This document shows positions 13,254 through 20,388 of a stretch of 20,904 nucleotides of DNA, in pieces (within the stretch, counting starts at the first letter, position 1; each line of letters opens with the position of its first letter). The stretch is from a virus: positions 1 through 20,904 of IMG/VR virus record IMGVR_UViG_3300032523_001603; one strand, given 5' to 3'. The notes under the pieces are model-generated. The model was not told the DNA's origin. It did not search any database and was given only the letters and a program-made list of their open reading frames with translations. Both the position numbers and the translations under genes were made by a program.

Positions 13254-13571
13254 GTGACAAAAGACAACATTAGAGGAAAAATCCTCTCCGAAACAGAAGC
13301 CATCATCAATGGCAAACGGAACGCAGATTATGGCGACCCACTTACCGATTTCACCACCACCGCTACATTTTGGCAAAACTATTTACGCCGAATCAGCGAA
13401 CGGCGAGGCAAATTAGAAATATTGCCGCACGACGTTGCCGCAATGATGATGATGCTGAAACTTGCGCGGTTGACTTGGACACCAAATGAAAAAGACCATT
13501 GGAAAGATGCCATAGGTTATGCGGCACTTGGCTGGGAATGCCAAGAAAGGGAGACACAAAATGACCAATAG
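13254..13571 (+). CDS. DUF6378 family phage protein
   Basis: 105 residues. NADYGDPLTDFTTTATFWQNYL (23-44), HDVAAMMMMLKLARL (59-73) and HWKDAIGYAALGWE (82-95) match the all-helical phage family DUF6378 (YGDP near the N-terminus, DVA..M.LLK.AR and a DxxGYAAL ending). Acidic and His residues in these helices resemble MazG-like/all-alpha NTP-pyrophosphohydrolase arrangements, so a nucleotide-pool role is possible but not established. Starts GTG right after a TACAAT box. Ends overlapping the next gene by 11 bases. Confidence 0.8.
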   Translation: MTKDNIRGKILSETEAIINGKRNADYGDPLTDFTTTATFWQNYLRRISERRGKLEILPHDVAAMMMMLKLARLTWTPNEKDHWKDAIGYAALGWECQERETQNDQ

Positions 13572-13836
13572 GGACACCTACGACATCGAGGAGGCCGAAC
13601 GGATGGAGAGGGAAGAAGCAGTGGATTTAACTAACAATAATATTCAGATTTCGTCAGTCATGGCCATGATGCAACATTCCGAACCAGAACTTTTTGGCAG
13701 GGGAACAGCAAAATTGATGACAGTAAAAACCAATGAACATTCAGACATGACCCTCATAGCCAAGGGGTTGATGTTTGAATGGGCCAAATGGCACGCAGAC
13801 CTACAAATTCAATTTTGGAATGAATTTTCTAAATAG
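13561..13836 (+). CDS. Small hypothetical protein, 91 residues
   Basis: From ATG 13561, overlapping the DUF6378 stop by 11 bases. An upstream in-frame ATG (13519) would overlap more and has no ribosome site, while GGGAGA precedes 13561. Acidic, helical N-terminus (DIEEAERMEREEAVDL), then MAMMQHSEPELFGRGTAKLMTVK and a Trp-containing C-terminus (FEWAKWHADLQIQFWNEFSK). The 3' end, including the stop, is duplicated immediately downstream. No family recognised. Confidence 0.6.
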   Translation: MTNRDTYDIEEAERMEREEAVDLTNNNIQISSVMAMMQHSEPELFGRGTAKLMTVKTNEHSDMTLIAKGLMFEWAKWHADLQIQFWNEFSK

Positions 13837-13864
13837 GAGCCGAGGAATTTTCTAAATAGGAGCC
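13822..13864. repeat. 20-bp direct repeat containing a stop codon and RBS
   Basis: GAATTTTCTAAATAGGAGCC at 13822-13841 and 13845-13864, a period of 23 bases. Copy 1 provides the last codons and TAG of the preceding gene. Copy 2 provides AGGAG 8 bases before a GTG at 13870. Confidence 0.92.
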
Positions 13865-13869
13865 AAGTT

Positions 13870-13896
13870 GTGAATGACAAGGTGGAACTGGAATGA
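13870..13896 (+). CDS. Possible 8-codon leader ORF
   Basis: GTG (13870-13872) with AGGAG at an 8-base spacing from the duplicated repeat, eight codons, then TGA overlapping the ATG of the zinc-ribbon gene as ATGA. It could couple translation of the next gene, or be leftover from the duplication. Very short, so tentative. Confidence 0.22.
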   Translation: MNDKVELE

Positions 13897-14297
13897 CAAC
13901 CGAACATCGTCAAGCACCACGGAGAAAAGTTTTAGAAATATTTAGAATGGGGAAATGGGGAAGTGTTGTTTACGAACATCGCCTTGAATGTGGTCATACC
14001 GAAAGGCGTTCGAGGGCCGCGTCGTCGGAGTCATTGGCTTGTGCATGGTGTTGGCGTTCTCAATTAAAGGAATTAGAAATTAATGCGCTTAGGTCACCTG
14101 CAAAAATAATAGAAAAAGACCCCAACGATACAGAAATCGGAATAGCAAGAGTTAAAGCAAAATTATCCCATGCTCTTGGCGTAAGTTTAGAGCAAGTGGA
14201 AGTATCGGTAATTGATAAATTCGGAGAGCAAAAAATAACTGGCGCTGTTTTGTTTTTGTCGCAAGAAGATGTGATTAGAATAACTGACCAACACTGA
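13893..14297 (+). CDS. Zinc-ribbon-like hypothetical protein, 134 residues
   Basis: The N-terminal half has ECGH (Cys33, His35) and CAWC (Cys50, Cys53), a compact four-ligand zinc-ribbon arrangement within basic sequence, suggesting nucleic-acid contact. The C-terminal half (IEKDPNDTEIGIARVKAKLSHALG through QEDVIRITDQH) looks like a small alpha/beta domain. It is flanked by DUF6378-operon genes upstream and the WhiB gene 13 bases downstream. No family recognised; a regulatory role would be inference. Confidence 0.6.
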   Translation: MTTEHRQAPRRKVLEIFRMGKWGSVVYEHRLECGHTERRSRAASSESLACAWCWRSQLKELEINALRSPAKIIEKDPNDTEIGIARVKAKLSHALGVSLEQVEVSVIDKFGEQKITGAVLFLSQEDVIRITDQH

Positions 14298-14310
14298 CTG
14301 AAAGGGATGT

Positions 14311-14925
14311 ATGTCTACAAGCAAATCACACCGCAAGGAATTTGAAGAAGATGAAAAAACACTGATAATTCAGTTGCGAGATGAAGGAAAATCAGTCGAT
14401 ACTGTTGCTGCAATTTTGATGGTCGGCAAAGAACGGGTTCGCAGATTTTGCAAAGAAAACAACCTTGGCGTCTACCAAAATAAGAAGAATCCCCGATGCA
14501 ATATCGCCAATACTCAGAAGACGATTGACTTTGACAAGTATCCAGATTTTACAAAATCGGCGTGCAGACAGATGGACACGGCATTATTTTTTCCTGGTGC
14601 CCCACCTCAGGGCCGAATAGCAAGGCAAAAGTACGAACAACAGATTAAGGCAATCACAACAGTTTGCCAAGATTGCCAGATTCAAGAAGAGTGCCTAAAT
14701 TACGCCCTCGAAACCGAACCGTACGGGATTTGGGGCGGTGCAACAGAAATTGAACGCGAATACTTAAGAGCAAAACTTAAAATTGAATGTCAACGTGAAA
14801 TCACGCTCACGCGCGTTGCCAGGAAAGCCCGCCTCGGATTTATGTCCCCCGCTTTGGCCCCAACATACGATGCCCAATTCGGTTCATCAGTGGTAGTTAA
14901 AAGGCGCTTAGCAAAAAGTGTCTGA
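14311..14925 (+). CDS. WhiB-family Fe-S transcription regulator with N-terminal HTH
   Basis: 204 residues. WhiB core: Cys85, Cys119, Cys122, Cys128 (C-x33-C-x2-C-x5-C) ligating a [4Fe-4S] cluster, FFPG (93-96), CLNYAL (128-133) and the GIWGG turn (139-143) followed by TEIERE. WhiB proteins bind the primary sigma factor region 4 in actinobacteria and steer host or phage promoters. Unusually, about 75 residues precede the core, with a helix-turn-helix-like segment (LIIQLRDEGKSVDTVAAILMVGKERVRRF), and a 45-residue basic tail follows (RKARLG, VVKRRLAK). AAAGGG precedes the ATG. The stop overlaps the primase-helicase GTG by 8 bases. Likely an early regulator. Confidence 0.88.
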   Translation: MSTSKSHRKEFEEDEKTLIIQLRDEGKSVDTVAAILMVGKERVRRFCKENNLGVYQNKKNPRCNIANTQKTIDFDKYPDFTKSACRQMDTALFFPGAPPQGRIARQKYEQQIKAITTVCQDCQIQEECLNYALETEPYGIWGGATEIEREYLRAKLKIECQREITLTRVARKARLGFMSPALAPTYDAQFGSSVVVKRRLAKSV

Positions 14926-17638
14926 CGTTTCCGTTTCGCCCCAACTTCAAAACATTTTGGACCGCCTGCAAGGTGTGGTTCGTGTTTCGGGTGGGTTCCA
15001 AGCGAAATGTCCTTGCCGTAGCGACGACGAAAACCCATCGTTTTCGGTATCCGAGGGAGACGGTGGGAAGGTGGTCGTTTACTGTCATGCGGGGAGATGC
15101 GACACGAATCAAGCATGCACCGCAATGGGGATAAGCATGGCCGATTTATACCCAGTTAAACAATCGAAAAAAATGGAATTAGTTGCCAAGTATCCCTATC
15201 TGGATGAAAATGGAACTTTGCTTTTTGAAAAACTTCGTTACGTTGATTCATCAACTGGGAAGAAAGAGTTTCGGCAACGTAAACCTGACGGAAGAGGCGG
15301 ATACGAATACAAATTGGGAGATACGCCAAGAGTTTTATACAATCTCCCAAAAGTTTTAAAAGCAAAAAAAGAAGGCACACCAATCTGGGTAGTAGAAGGA
15401 GAAAAGGATGTTGAGACTCTCGTCAAAATGGGTATATGTGCGACCACTATGCCCAATGGGGCTGGTACATGGTTGCCCATCCATACCCAAGCCATCGCTG
15501 GTGCGATTGTGGAAATCATCGCCGACAAAGACGATGCGGGAATCAAACACGCAAGAGACGTATATGAAGAACTGATTGACGCTGGATGTGATGTTCAAAT
15601 TTGGACATGCTCAAAGGGCAAGGACATCACTGACCACGTTAAATCTGGTGGTTCACTTGAACAACTTGAACAACTTGATTTGACCTCAACACACACGGAA
15701 CAAGAAGCACCAAGTCAGGTAATTGTCGCCAGTGATTCACACGAGGGGCGCGCGATAGGGGAAATTTACGACATTTTTGACCGAAGTGACATGTCAGAGA
15801 GTCAAAAGTTGTCGCGCGCTCAATCAATTATTTCACGTACATCCACGACAAAAATTGTCGATACAGGGCGGCTCGTAACTTGGTCAGACTTTGTAAAAGA
15901 GACGGATGACGATTCATATGACTGGGTTATCCCTGGCCTTCTTGAGCGAAATGAACGAGTCATTGTGGTCGCCGCAGAGGGTGTTGGCAAGCGTGCTGCA
16001 ATAGATAGTGTGATACCTACTCCTTCTGGTTGGACTACTCTTGGCGACATTTCTATTGGGGATAAAGTATTTGACCGTTTCGGCAACGTGGTCAACGTCA
16101 CTTATGTCAGTCCTGTAGAACCAAACCCAGACGCATACCGTGTCACTTTTTCTGATGGCAACTTTATTGATGCTGATGCCGAGCACCAGTGGTATACGGA
16201 GACCTTAAACGAACGTAAAAAACGCAAGGTTGGCGGTGTTCGTACAACGGTAGAAATCCGAGACACACTCATCTCTGGTAGGCAGACAAAAGCACTCAAT
16301 CACGCCATCCCAACAACCAAGCCTCTGAATCTCCCAGAAGTAAAACTACCCGTTCCTCCATACACGCTTGGAGCATGGCTGGGTGACGGAACCACTATTG
16401 ATGGGTCTATCTGTTCTGAGGATGATGAAATCCTTGAAGCAATCCGCAATGACGGATATGTTATTCGCAAGCGCGAGTCAACCACAAACATATATGGAAT
16501 ACTCGGGTTACAGGTTCAACTAAAAGAACATGGGCTATACGGCAACAAATACATTCCTGTCATCTATTCACGAGCATCTTACGAACAGCGACTCGCACTT
16601 ATCCAAGGTTTAATGGATACTGATGGCCATGTTCGTAACGATGGGCTGTGTGAGTTCTCGGTAAATCTTAAAGTATTAGCCGAAGGGTTCTTGGACCTAA
16701 TACAAACACTCGGCATCAAAGCGACAATGCATGAAAGCGATTCCAAACTCTACGGCAGAGTAACTGGCACGAGGTACAGGATTTCTTTTAAGACCGACCT
16801 TCCAGTTTGTAGACTGAAACGCAAAGAAGTGCGACTCCATAAGAAACTAAAGACTCCACGCTCCCTGTATCGTTACATAGTCTCAATAGAACCGATAACT
16901 CCAGTTCCAATGAGGTGTATTTCTGTTGACGGACCAGACAATACCTATCTGATTGGTGATGCTTACATTCCTACACATAACACAATGTTGGCCAGGCAGG
17001 TGGCCATTTGCGTAGGTATGGGAATCCACCCATTTACGTACCAGCCGATACGCCCGCAAACGACGCTGTCGGTAGATTTGGAAAACCCAGAAAGAATTAT
17101 TCGACGCACCTCTCGTTCAATATATGCAGCGGCCCATGCGGTTTCCAAAAATGACAATCCACAGGCTCATCTATTGATAAAACCCCAAGGCTTAAATCTT
17201 CTTCGGGTTGAAGACCGTGCAGTTCTTGAGGAAATGATTGAGAAAACACAGCCAGCAATCCTTGTCATGGGCCCCTTGTACAAGTCCTTCATCGACCCAG
17301 GCGGACGCACCAGCGAAGCCGTTGCCATTGAGGTCGCGAGATACCTCGATGTCATCCGTGATGTTTACCAATGCGCCATGTGGCTTGAGCACCATGCACC
17401 ATTGGGGACGTCGATGACCACGCGAGAATTGCGTCCTTTTGGTTCCGCCGTGTGGTCAAGGTGGCCAGAGTTCGGCGTTTCTTTACAGCCAGACCAAACT
17501 GGCATGGCATGGCATTACGACGTCAGACATTTCAGAGGTGCTCGTGACGAGCGTCAGTGGCCAACTAGAATTAAGAGGGGGAAAAGATTCCCATTCGAGG
17601 TGGTCGATTGGCCAGCCTCAATTAAGGCGCCCCTATGA
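14918..17638 (+). CDS. Intein-containing primase-helicase
   Basis: 906 residues as translated, about 576 after intein removal. N-terminal zinc-binding primase part: CPC (31-33) and CHAGRC (56-61), with DENPSFSV between. TOPRIM-type part: VVEGEKD (158-164) and IADKDDAG (201-208). The helicase/ATPase part has EGVGK (354-358) interrupted by the intein, rejoining with TMLARQ (689-694) to give a GVGKT Walker A, then ILVMGPLYKS (781-790) as the Walker B region and FGSAVWSRWPEFG, HFRGARDERQWP and RGKRFPF near the end, as in RepA/AAA_25-type actinophage helicases. It should prime and unwind DNA at the phage fork. GTG start overlaps the WhiB gene; the ATGA end overlaps the next gene. Activity requires splicing because the intein splits the P-loop. 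Confidence 0.9.
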   Translation: MSDVSVSPQLQNILDRLQGVVRVSGGFQAKCPCRSDDENPSFSVSEGDGGKVVVYCHAGRCDTNQACTAMGISMADLYPVKQSKKMELVAKYPYLDENGTLLFEKLRYVDSSTGKKEFRQRKPDGRGGYEYKLGDTPRVLYNLPKVLKAKKEGTPIWVVEGEKDVETLVKMGICATTMPNGAGTWLPIHTQAIAGAIVEIIADKDDAGIKHARDVYEELIDAGCDVQIWTCSKGKDITDHVKSGGSLEQLEQLDLTSTHTEQEAPSQVIVASDSHEGRAIGEIYDIFDRSDMSESQKLSRAQSIISRTSTTKIVDTGRLVTWSDFVKETDDDSYDWVIPGLLERNERVIVVAAEGVGKRAAIDSVIPTPSGWTTLGDISIGDKVFDRFGNVVNVTYVSPVEPNPDAYRVTFSDGNFIDADAEHQWYTETLNERKKRKVGGVRTTVEIRDTLISGRQTKALNHAIPTTKPLNLPEVKLPVPPYTLGAWLGDGTTIDGSICSEDDEILEAIRNDGYVIRKRESTTNIYGILGLQVQLKEHGLYGNKYIPVIYSRASYEQRLALIQGLMDTDGHVRNDGLCEFSVNLKVLAEGFLDLIQTLGIKATMHESDSKLYGRVTGTRYRISFKTDLPVCRLKRKEVRLHKKLKTPRSLYRYIVSIEPITPVPMRCISVDGPDNTYLIGDAYIPTHNTMLARQVAICVGMGIHPFTYQPIRPQTTLSVDLENPERIIRRTSRSIYAAAHAVSKNDNPQAHLLIKPQGLNLLRVEDRAVLEEMIEKTQPAILVMGPLYKSFIDPGGRTSEAVAIEVARYLDVIRDVYQCAMWLEHHAPLGTSMTTRELRPFGSAVWSRWPEFGVSLQPDQTGMAWHYDVRHFRGARDERQWPTRIKRGKRFPFEVVDWPASIKAPL
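15992..16981 (+). other. Intein with LAGLIDADG endonuclease, class 3 type
   Basis: Residues 359-688 of the primase-helicase (330 aa). N-terminal splicing block: IDSVIPTPSGWTTLGDISIGD (from 362). Block B ends EHQW (His423, Trp425). Endonuclease motifs: LGAWLGDG (484-491) and LIQGLMDTDG (561-570). Block F has Cys667 (MRCISVDG) and block G is PTHN with Thr686, His687 and Asn688, followed by Thr689 as +1. Residue 1 must be Arg359, because removing exactly 359-688 restores GKT. Arg cannot act as the canonical N-terminal nucleophile, while Trp425/Cys667/Thr686 reproduce the WCT triplet of class 3 inteins, in which the block F Cys attacks. Both LAGLIDADG acidic residues are present, so homing may be active. 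Confidence 0.9.
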
Positions 17639-18300
17639 GCAATACTCCAATGACAAGAGAATTCCTTGCAGAAAGGGACTCTCGAATTTTCAAGATGCGC
17701 CAAGCGGGTGTGGCAATCTCGGAAATTTCAAAAAGATTTAATGTTTCTACCAAAATTGTCGGGTTAGCCGTATCTCGCCAATTAGAGAAACTCAACAAAG
17801 AAAATTCTCTTGCCTACCCTGAAGTTTTGCGAATGGAATTGGAGCGTTTGGACGCCATGCAGGCTGCTCTTTGGCCTTTAACGCAACACCGTAAGGTGAC
17901 TTTGGATGATGGGACTGAGGTTTCGGTTGAACCAGACATGAAGGCGGTACAACAGGTTTTAGCAATAATGGATAGACGCTCAAAATTACTGGGGATGGAA
18001 CAGACAAACGTCAACATCCACGCCGACGTATTACAGGGTACTCAACAACCAATTAGGGCGACTCTGGCTGGCCAAGAAGGAATGCCCAAGGAAATAAACA
18101 AATTTGACCCAGAGAGTGAAGCAAGGAAGTTGCTAGAACTGATGGCCATTTCGGGGGTCTTGCCCAGAGAAACTGTCGACCAGATGCTTGGACTACCGCC
18201 TATTATCGATGCTGAGGTGATTACAGATGAACCAAGACAACTTGAAAGCGGCGATGGACAAAGTGACGGAGACACTGACTCCGACGGTATCGACAATTAG
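17635..18300 (+). CDS. HTH protein resembling a small terminase subunit
   Basis: 221 residues. N-terminal helix-turn-helix (SRIFKMRQAGVAISEISKRFNVSTKIV, about 16-42), then a helical part with ELERLDAMQAALWP (68-81) and AVQQVLAIMDRRSKLLGM (104-121), the LDAxxxALWP...RRxKLLG pattern I associate with small-terminase-like phage proteins, which recognise packaging sites as oligomers. The C-terminal third is acidic and Gly/Asp-rich (DGQSDGDTDSDG). No large terminase is in the window, and it is coupled (ATGA) to the replication gene, so a replication-linked DNA-binding role is a real alternative. The 3' end overlaps the next gene by 74 bases. Confidence 0.62.
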   Translation: MSNTPMTREFLAERDSRIFKMRQAGVAISEISKRFNVSTKIVGLAVSRQLEKLNKENSLAYPEVLRMELERLDAMQAALWPLTQHRKVTLDDGTEVSVEPDMKAVQQVLAIMDRRSKLLGMEQTNVNIHADVLQGTQQPIRATLAGQEGMPKEINKFDPESEARKLLELMAISGVLPRETVDQMLGLPPIIDAEVITDEPRQLESGDGQSDGDTDSDGIDN

Positions 18301-18532
18301 CAAAGAGGACAAGGGCCCTGCGGACAAGCAGGTTTTGATTCGCACCACCGAACCAGAGCGCGATAGATGGAAAAAAGCCGCAGAAAAAGAAGGCATTCCC
18401 CTGTCTCAATTTATCCGCGACCTACTCAACAAACGAGCGACGGAATTGCTGGAATGCGCGCATCCAGTAAATGAGAGAAGATATTACCCGTGGGCTGAGT
18501 TTTGCTTAAAGTGCAATACTAGATTGAGATAA
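18227..18532 (+). CDS. Ribbon-helix-helix protein with C-terminal zinc knuckle
   Basis: 101 residues. Residues about 35-75 form a ribbon-helix-helix (QVLIRTTEPERDRWKKAAEKE, then IPLSQFIRDLLNKRA), the Arc/MetJ-type DNA-binding fold. The tail carries Cys77, His79, Cys93 and Cys96 (ECAHP, CLKC), a probable zinc site. The ATG at 18227 is supported by GAGGTG 7 bases upstream, giving a 74-base overlap with the preceding gene; a later ATG (18254) would still keep both domains. It could be a repressor or an accessory factor at the nearby origin. The fold is fairly sure, the target unknown. Confidence 0.7.
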   Translation: MNQDNLKAAMDKVTETLTPTVSTISKEDKGPADKQVLIRTTEPERDRWKKAAEKEGIPLSQFIRDLLNKRATELLECAHPVNERRYYPWAEFCLKCNTRLR

Positions 18533-19056
18533 TGGCACTCATAATCCCGTCCGTGTTCGAATATGCATTAACGCCCGAAGAAGAAGCAACAGTCGCACAA
18601 GTTGGCTATGAACGCCAAAAGCCGATGTTCGCACAGCCCGAGCGCAATCGGAACTACTACGAGGGGGAAATCTGGGAGATGTGGCAACATGCCGTATGTG
18701 CTGGCGCTGAACTTGCTTTTGCTCGAATGTGTGGACTGCATGACTTTGTCCCACATGTCAACAAATTTAAAACAGTTAAAGACGTCGTCGGGTGGGAGGT
18801 CAGGTATTCTTTTGGCAACAACATGATGCGGTGTTCTGATTGGGATTCCCAAGATGATATTTACGTCCTTTTGACCGAGGGATTACGCCACAAGACCAAG
18901 CGCACTAAGGACAATGGGTGGTTGGGGGTTCCTTTTAGGGCTGTTTCATGGGCCTACGGACATGAGATTGCTCAGGGAGAAAGACTTGGAAATTCCTGGA
19001 GACTTCACAAAAACAAGGCCCACAAGATGCAAGAATTAGCGACACACTTCAATTAA
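18532..19056 (+). CDS. Conserved-type hypothetical, possible PD-(D/E)xK-like fold
   Basis: 174 residues. GAELAFARMCG (58-68), then KDVVGWEVRYSF (83-94), DSQDDIYVLLTEG and FRAVSWAYGHEIA. This order (helix with Glu, D..GxEVR strand, D-rich turn, YVLL strand, xxGW-like strand) is one I associate with small actinophage proteins with a nuclease-like core. Asp84 and Glu89 with Arg91 could be the metal-binding set; this is inference and no activity is claimed. The ATG overlaps the preceding stop by one base (TAATG). Trp- and Tyr-rich, soluble, no signal peptide. Confidence 0.6.
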   Translation: MALIIPSVFEYALTPEEEATVAQVGYERQKPMFAQPERNRNYYEGEIWEMWQHAVCAGAELAFARMCGLHDFVPHVNKFKTVKDVVGWEVRYSFGNNMMRCSDWDSQDDIYVLLTEGLRHKTKRTKDNGWLGVPFRAVSWAYGHEIAQGERLGNSWRLHKNKAHKMQELATHFN

Positions 19057-19062
19057 GTTTGC

Positions 19063-19084
19063 ATAAATCTAACCAGAGACGGAG
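19063..19084. repeat. Direct repeat copy A with RBS
   Basis: ATAAATCTAACCAGAG (19063-19078) plus GGAG two bases later (19081-19084). It lies 7 bases after one stop and supplies the ribosome site for the GTG at 19091. The same 16 bases recur at 20162. Confidence 0.85.
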
Positions 19085-19090
19085 TTTGAT

Positions 19091-19354
19091 GTGAATATTA
19101 TTGACAGCCACGAAGTATCAATAGACGCTTTATCGGGCAACAAAGATGTTTGGTCATGTAAATGGTCGGGCAGTGACACGGTGCAAATATTTAGGGGCGA
19201 CTTCATCAACAACAGGATTCTCTACAATTACCTGTTCACATTGGACTGCGACCAGTCCATGACCATTGAAACGTTTTGCGAATGGGCGGCTGAATTGCTG
19301 CAAGAACTCATTAAAAGAGATTATGAAATATATGAAAAAGAAATCATCAAATAG
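19091..19354 (+). CDS. Small hypothetical protein, 87 residues
   Basis: GTG start six bases after GGAG of repeat A. The protein has a beta-like N-terminal half (VWSCKWSGSDTVQIFRGDFINN) and a helical C-terminal half (TIETFCEWAAELLQELIKRDYEIYEKEIIK). Two or three cysteines form no recognisable motif. No signal peptide or membrane segment. Its stop shares one base with the GTG of the dioxygenase gene (TAGTG), indicating coupled translation. Function unknown. Confidence 0.6.
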   Translation: MNIIDSHEVSIDALSGNKDVWSCKWSGSDTVQIFRGDFINNRILYNYLFTLDCDQSMTIETFCEWAAELLQELIKRDYEIYEKEIIK

Positions 19355-20154
19355 TGAATACCTCGCCCATGAAAAACCCATTTACAGATTCATACGTGTC
19401 TGGTTACATGTTATTCCAAAACCTGTTCAATCATGAGGGCATACCCGCAACTCCGATTTATGCAAATTTCGAGACTTCAGGGATGCTTCCCCAGACGGAC
19501 ATCTTGAAAGCAAAGGCCTCGATGTTTGGCCAGATGATTGGTTACATTCAGGAACAAAATGGTTTGACAATCCATAATCTGGTCCCAAACAAAAATACCG
19601 AATATCAGCAGATTTCGTCTTCGTCCAAGGCGCAACTGGAACTCCATACTGAATTGGCTTTCCATCCCTACAAGCCAGATTACGTGCTCTTGATGTGCTT
19701 GCGCGGTGACATTGAAGCCAAAACTACTGTGGCGACGCTTAGTGACATCATGCGAAATGTGGATGCGGCTACGGAAAAGGTATTGCGGCAACCACTTTTC
19801 ATTACGTCTTTGGACGTTTCTTTTCAGAATGAGGGACAGGCGGACACATTGATAACTACAGCAATACTTGTGGATAATTCAATCGTGTACGACGGAACCC
19901 TGATGACTGGAACAACCCCAGAAGCAAAACATGCAATGGAACATCTAAATTATGCAATCAATTTGGCAACTCGCAAGATTGCACTCATGACTGGAGACTT
20001 GCTTATCATCGACAACAGCACATGCATCCATGGCCGTGCACCGTTTGTGCCGAGATACGACGGAACTGACCGATGGATACAGCGAGCATTGGTGCGAAAA
20101 GTATTGCCAGCACAAGAACACAGGAATGGCAACATCATCACCACCAAGTTGTAG
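19354..20154 (+). CDS. Fe(II)/2-oxoglutarate dioxygenase, clavaminate synthase / asparagine oxygenase-like
   Basis: 266 residues with the TauD/CAS-like double-stranded beta-helix signature. HTE (98-100) gives His and Glu iron ligands, AFHPYKPDYVLLMCLRGD (102-119) is typical of the amino-acid hydroxylase branch (AsnO/VioC-like), GDLLIIDNSTCIHGRAPF (214-231) carries the distal His226, and Arg244 (WIQRALV) is a likely 2-oxoglutarate anchor. Such enzymes hydroxylate free amino acids or amino-acid-derived substrates. The substrate here cannot be told from sequence. GTG 19354 overlaps the preceding stop; ATG 19369 is an alternative start. Last gene before the putative origin. Could modify a host metabolite, protein or nucleic acid component. 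Confidence 0.85.
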   Translation: MNTSPMKNPFTDSYVSGYMLFQNLFNHEGIPATPIYANFETSGMLPQTDILKAKASMFGQMIGYIQEQNGLTIHNLVPNKNTEYQQISSSSKAQLELHTELAFHPYKPDYVLLMCLRGDIEAKTTVATLSDIMRNVDAATEKVLRQPLFITSLDVSFQNEGQADTLITTAILVDNSIVYDGTLMTGTTPEAKHAMEHLNYAINLATRKIALMTGDLLIIDNSTCIHGRAPFVPRYDGTDRWIQRALVRKVLPAQEHRNGNIITTKL

Positions 20155-20161
20155 ATGTTGG

Positions 20162-20183
20162 ATAAATCTAACCAGAGTTGGAG
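20162..20183. repeat. Direct repeat copy B with RBS but no clear gene
   Basis: ATAAATCTAACCAGAG (20162-20177) and GGAG (20180-20183), 7 bases after the dioxygenase stop. In contrast to copy A, no ATG, GTG or TTG follows at a good distance. A frame ending TGA 20276-20278 runs from here but would need an ATC start. Confidence 0.8.
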
Positions 20184-20315
20184 CCATCACAAAATTTGTC
20201 TCGCGTGCGGCCGCGGCTGGCGGCACTGTCGGGAAAGTCCCGATAAAAAACAAACACATGTTCGCACTACACAAATGAGTCATCCCCACCTTACCCACAC
20301 CCCATCCCCACCCCC

Positions 20316-20388
20316 TGTGGACAACACGGCTATCCACAGCCTGTGGACAACACGGTTATCCCCATGGTTATCCACATGGTGTGTACAA
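20316..20388. repeat. Cluster of six DnaA-box-like nonamers
   Basis: TGTGGACAA at 20316-20324 and 20342-20350 (reverse of TTGTCCACA, the actinobacterial consensus), TTATCCACA at 20368-20376 (perfect E. coli type), and one-mismatch copies CTATCCACA (20330-20338), TTATCCCCA (20356-20364) and TGTGTACAA (20380-20388). Starts are 12-14 bases apart and orientations alternate at first. Confidence 0.85.
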
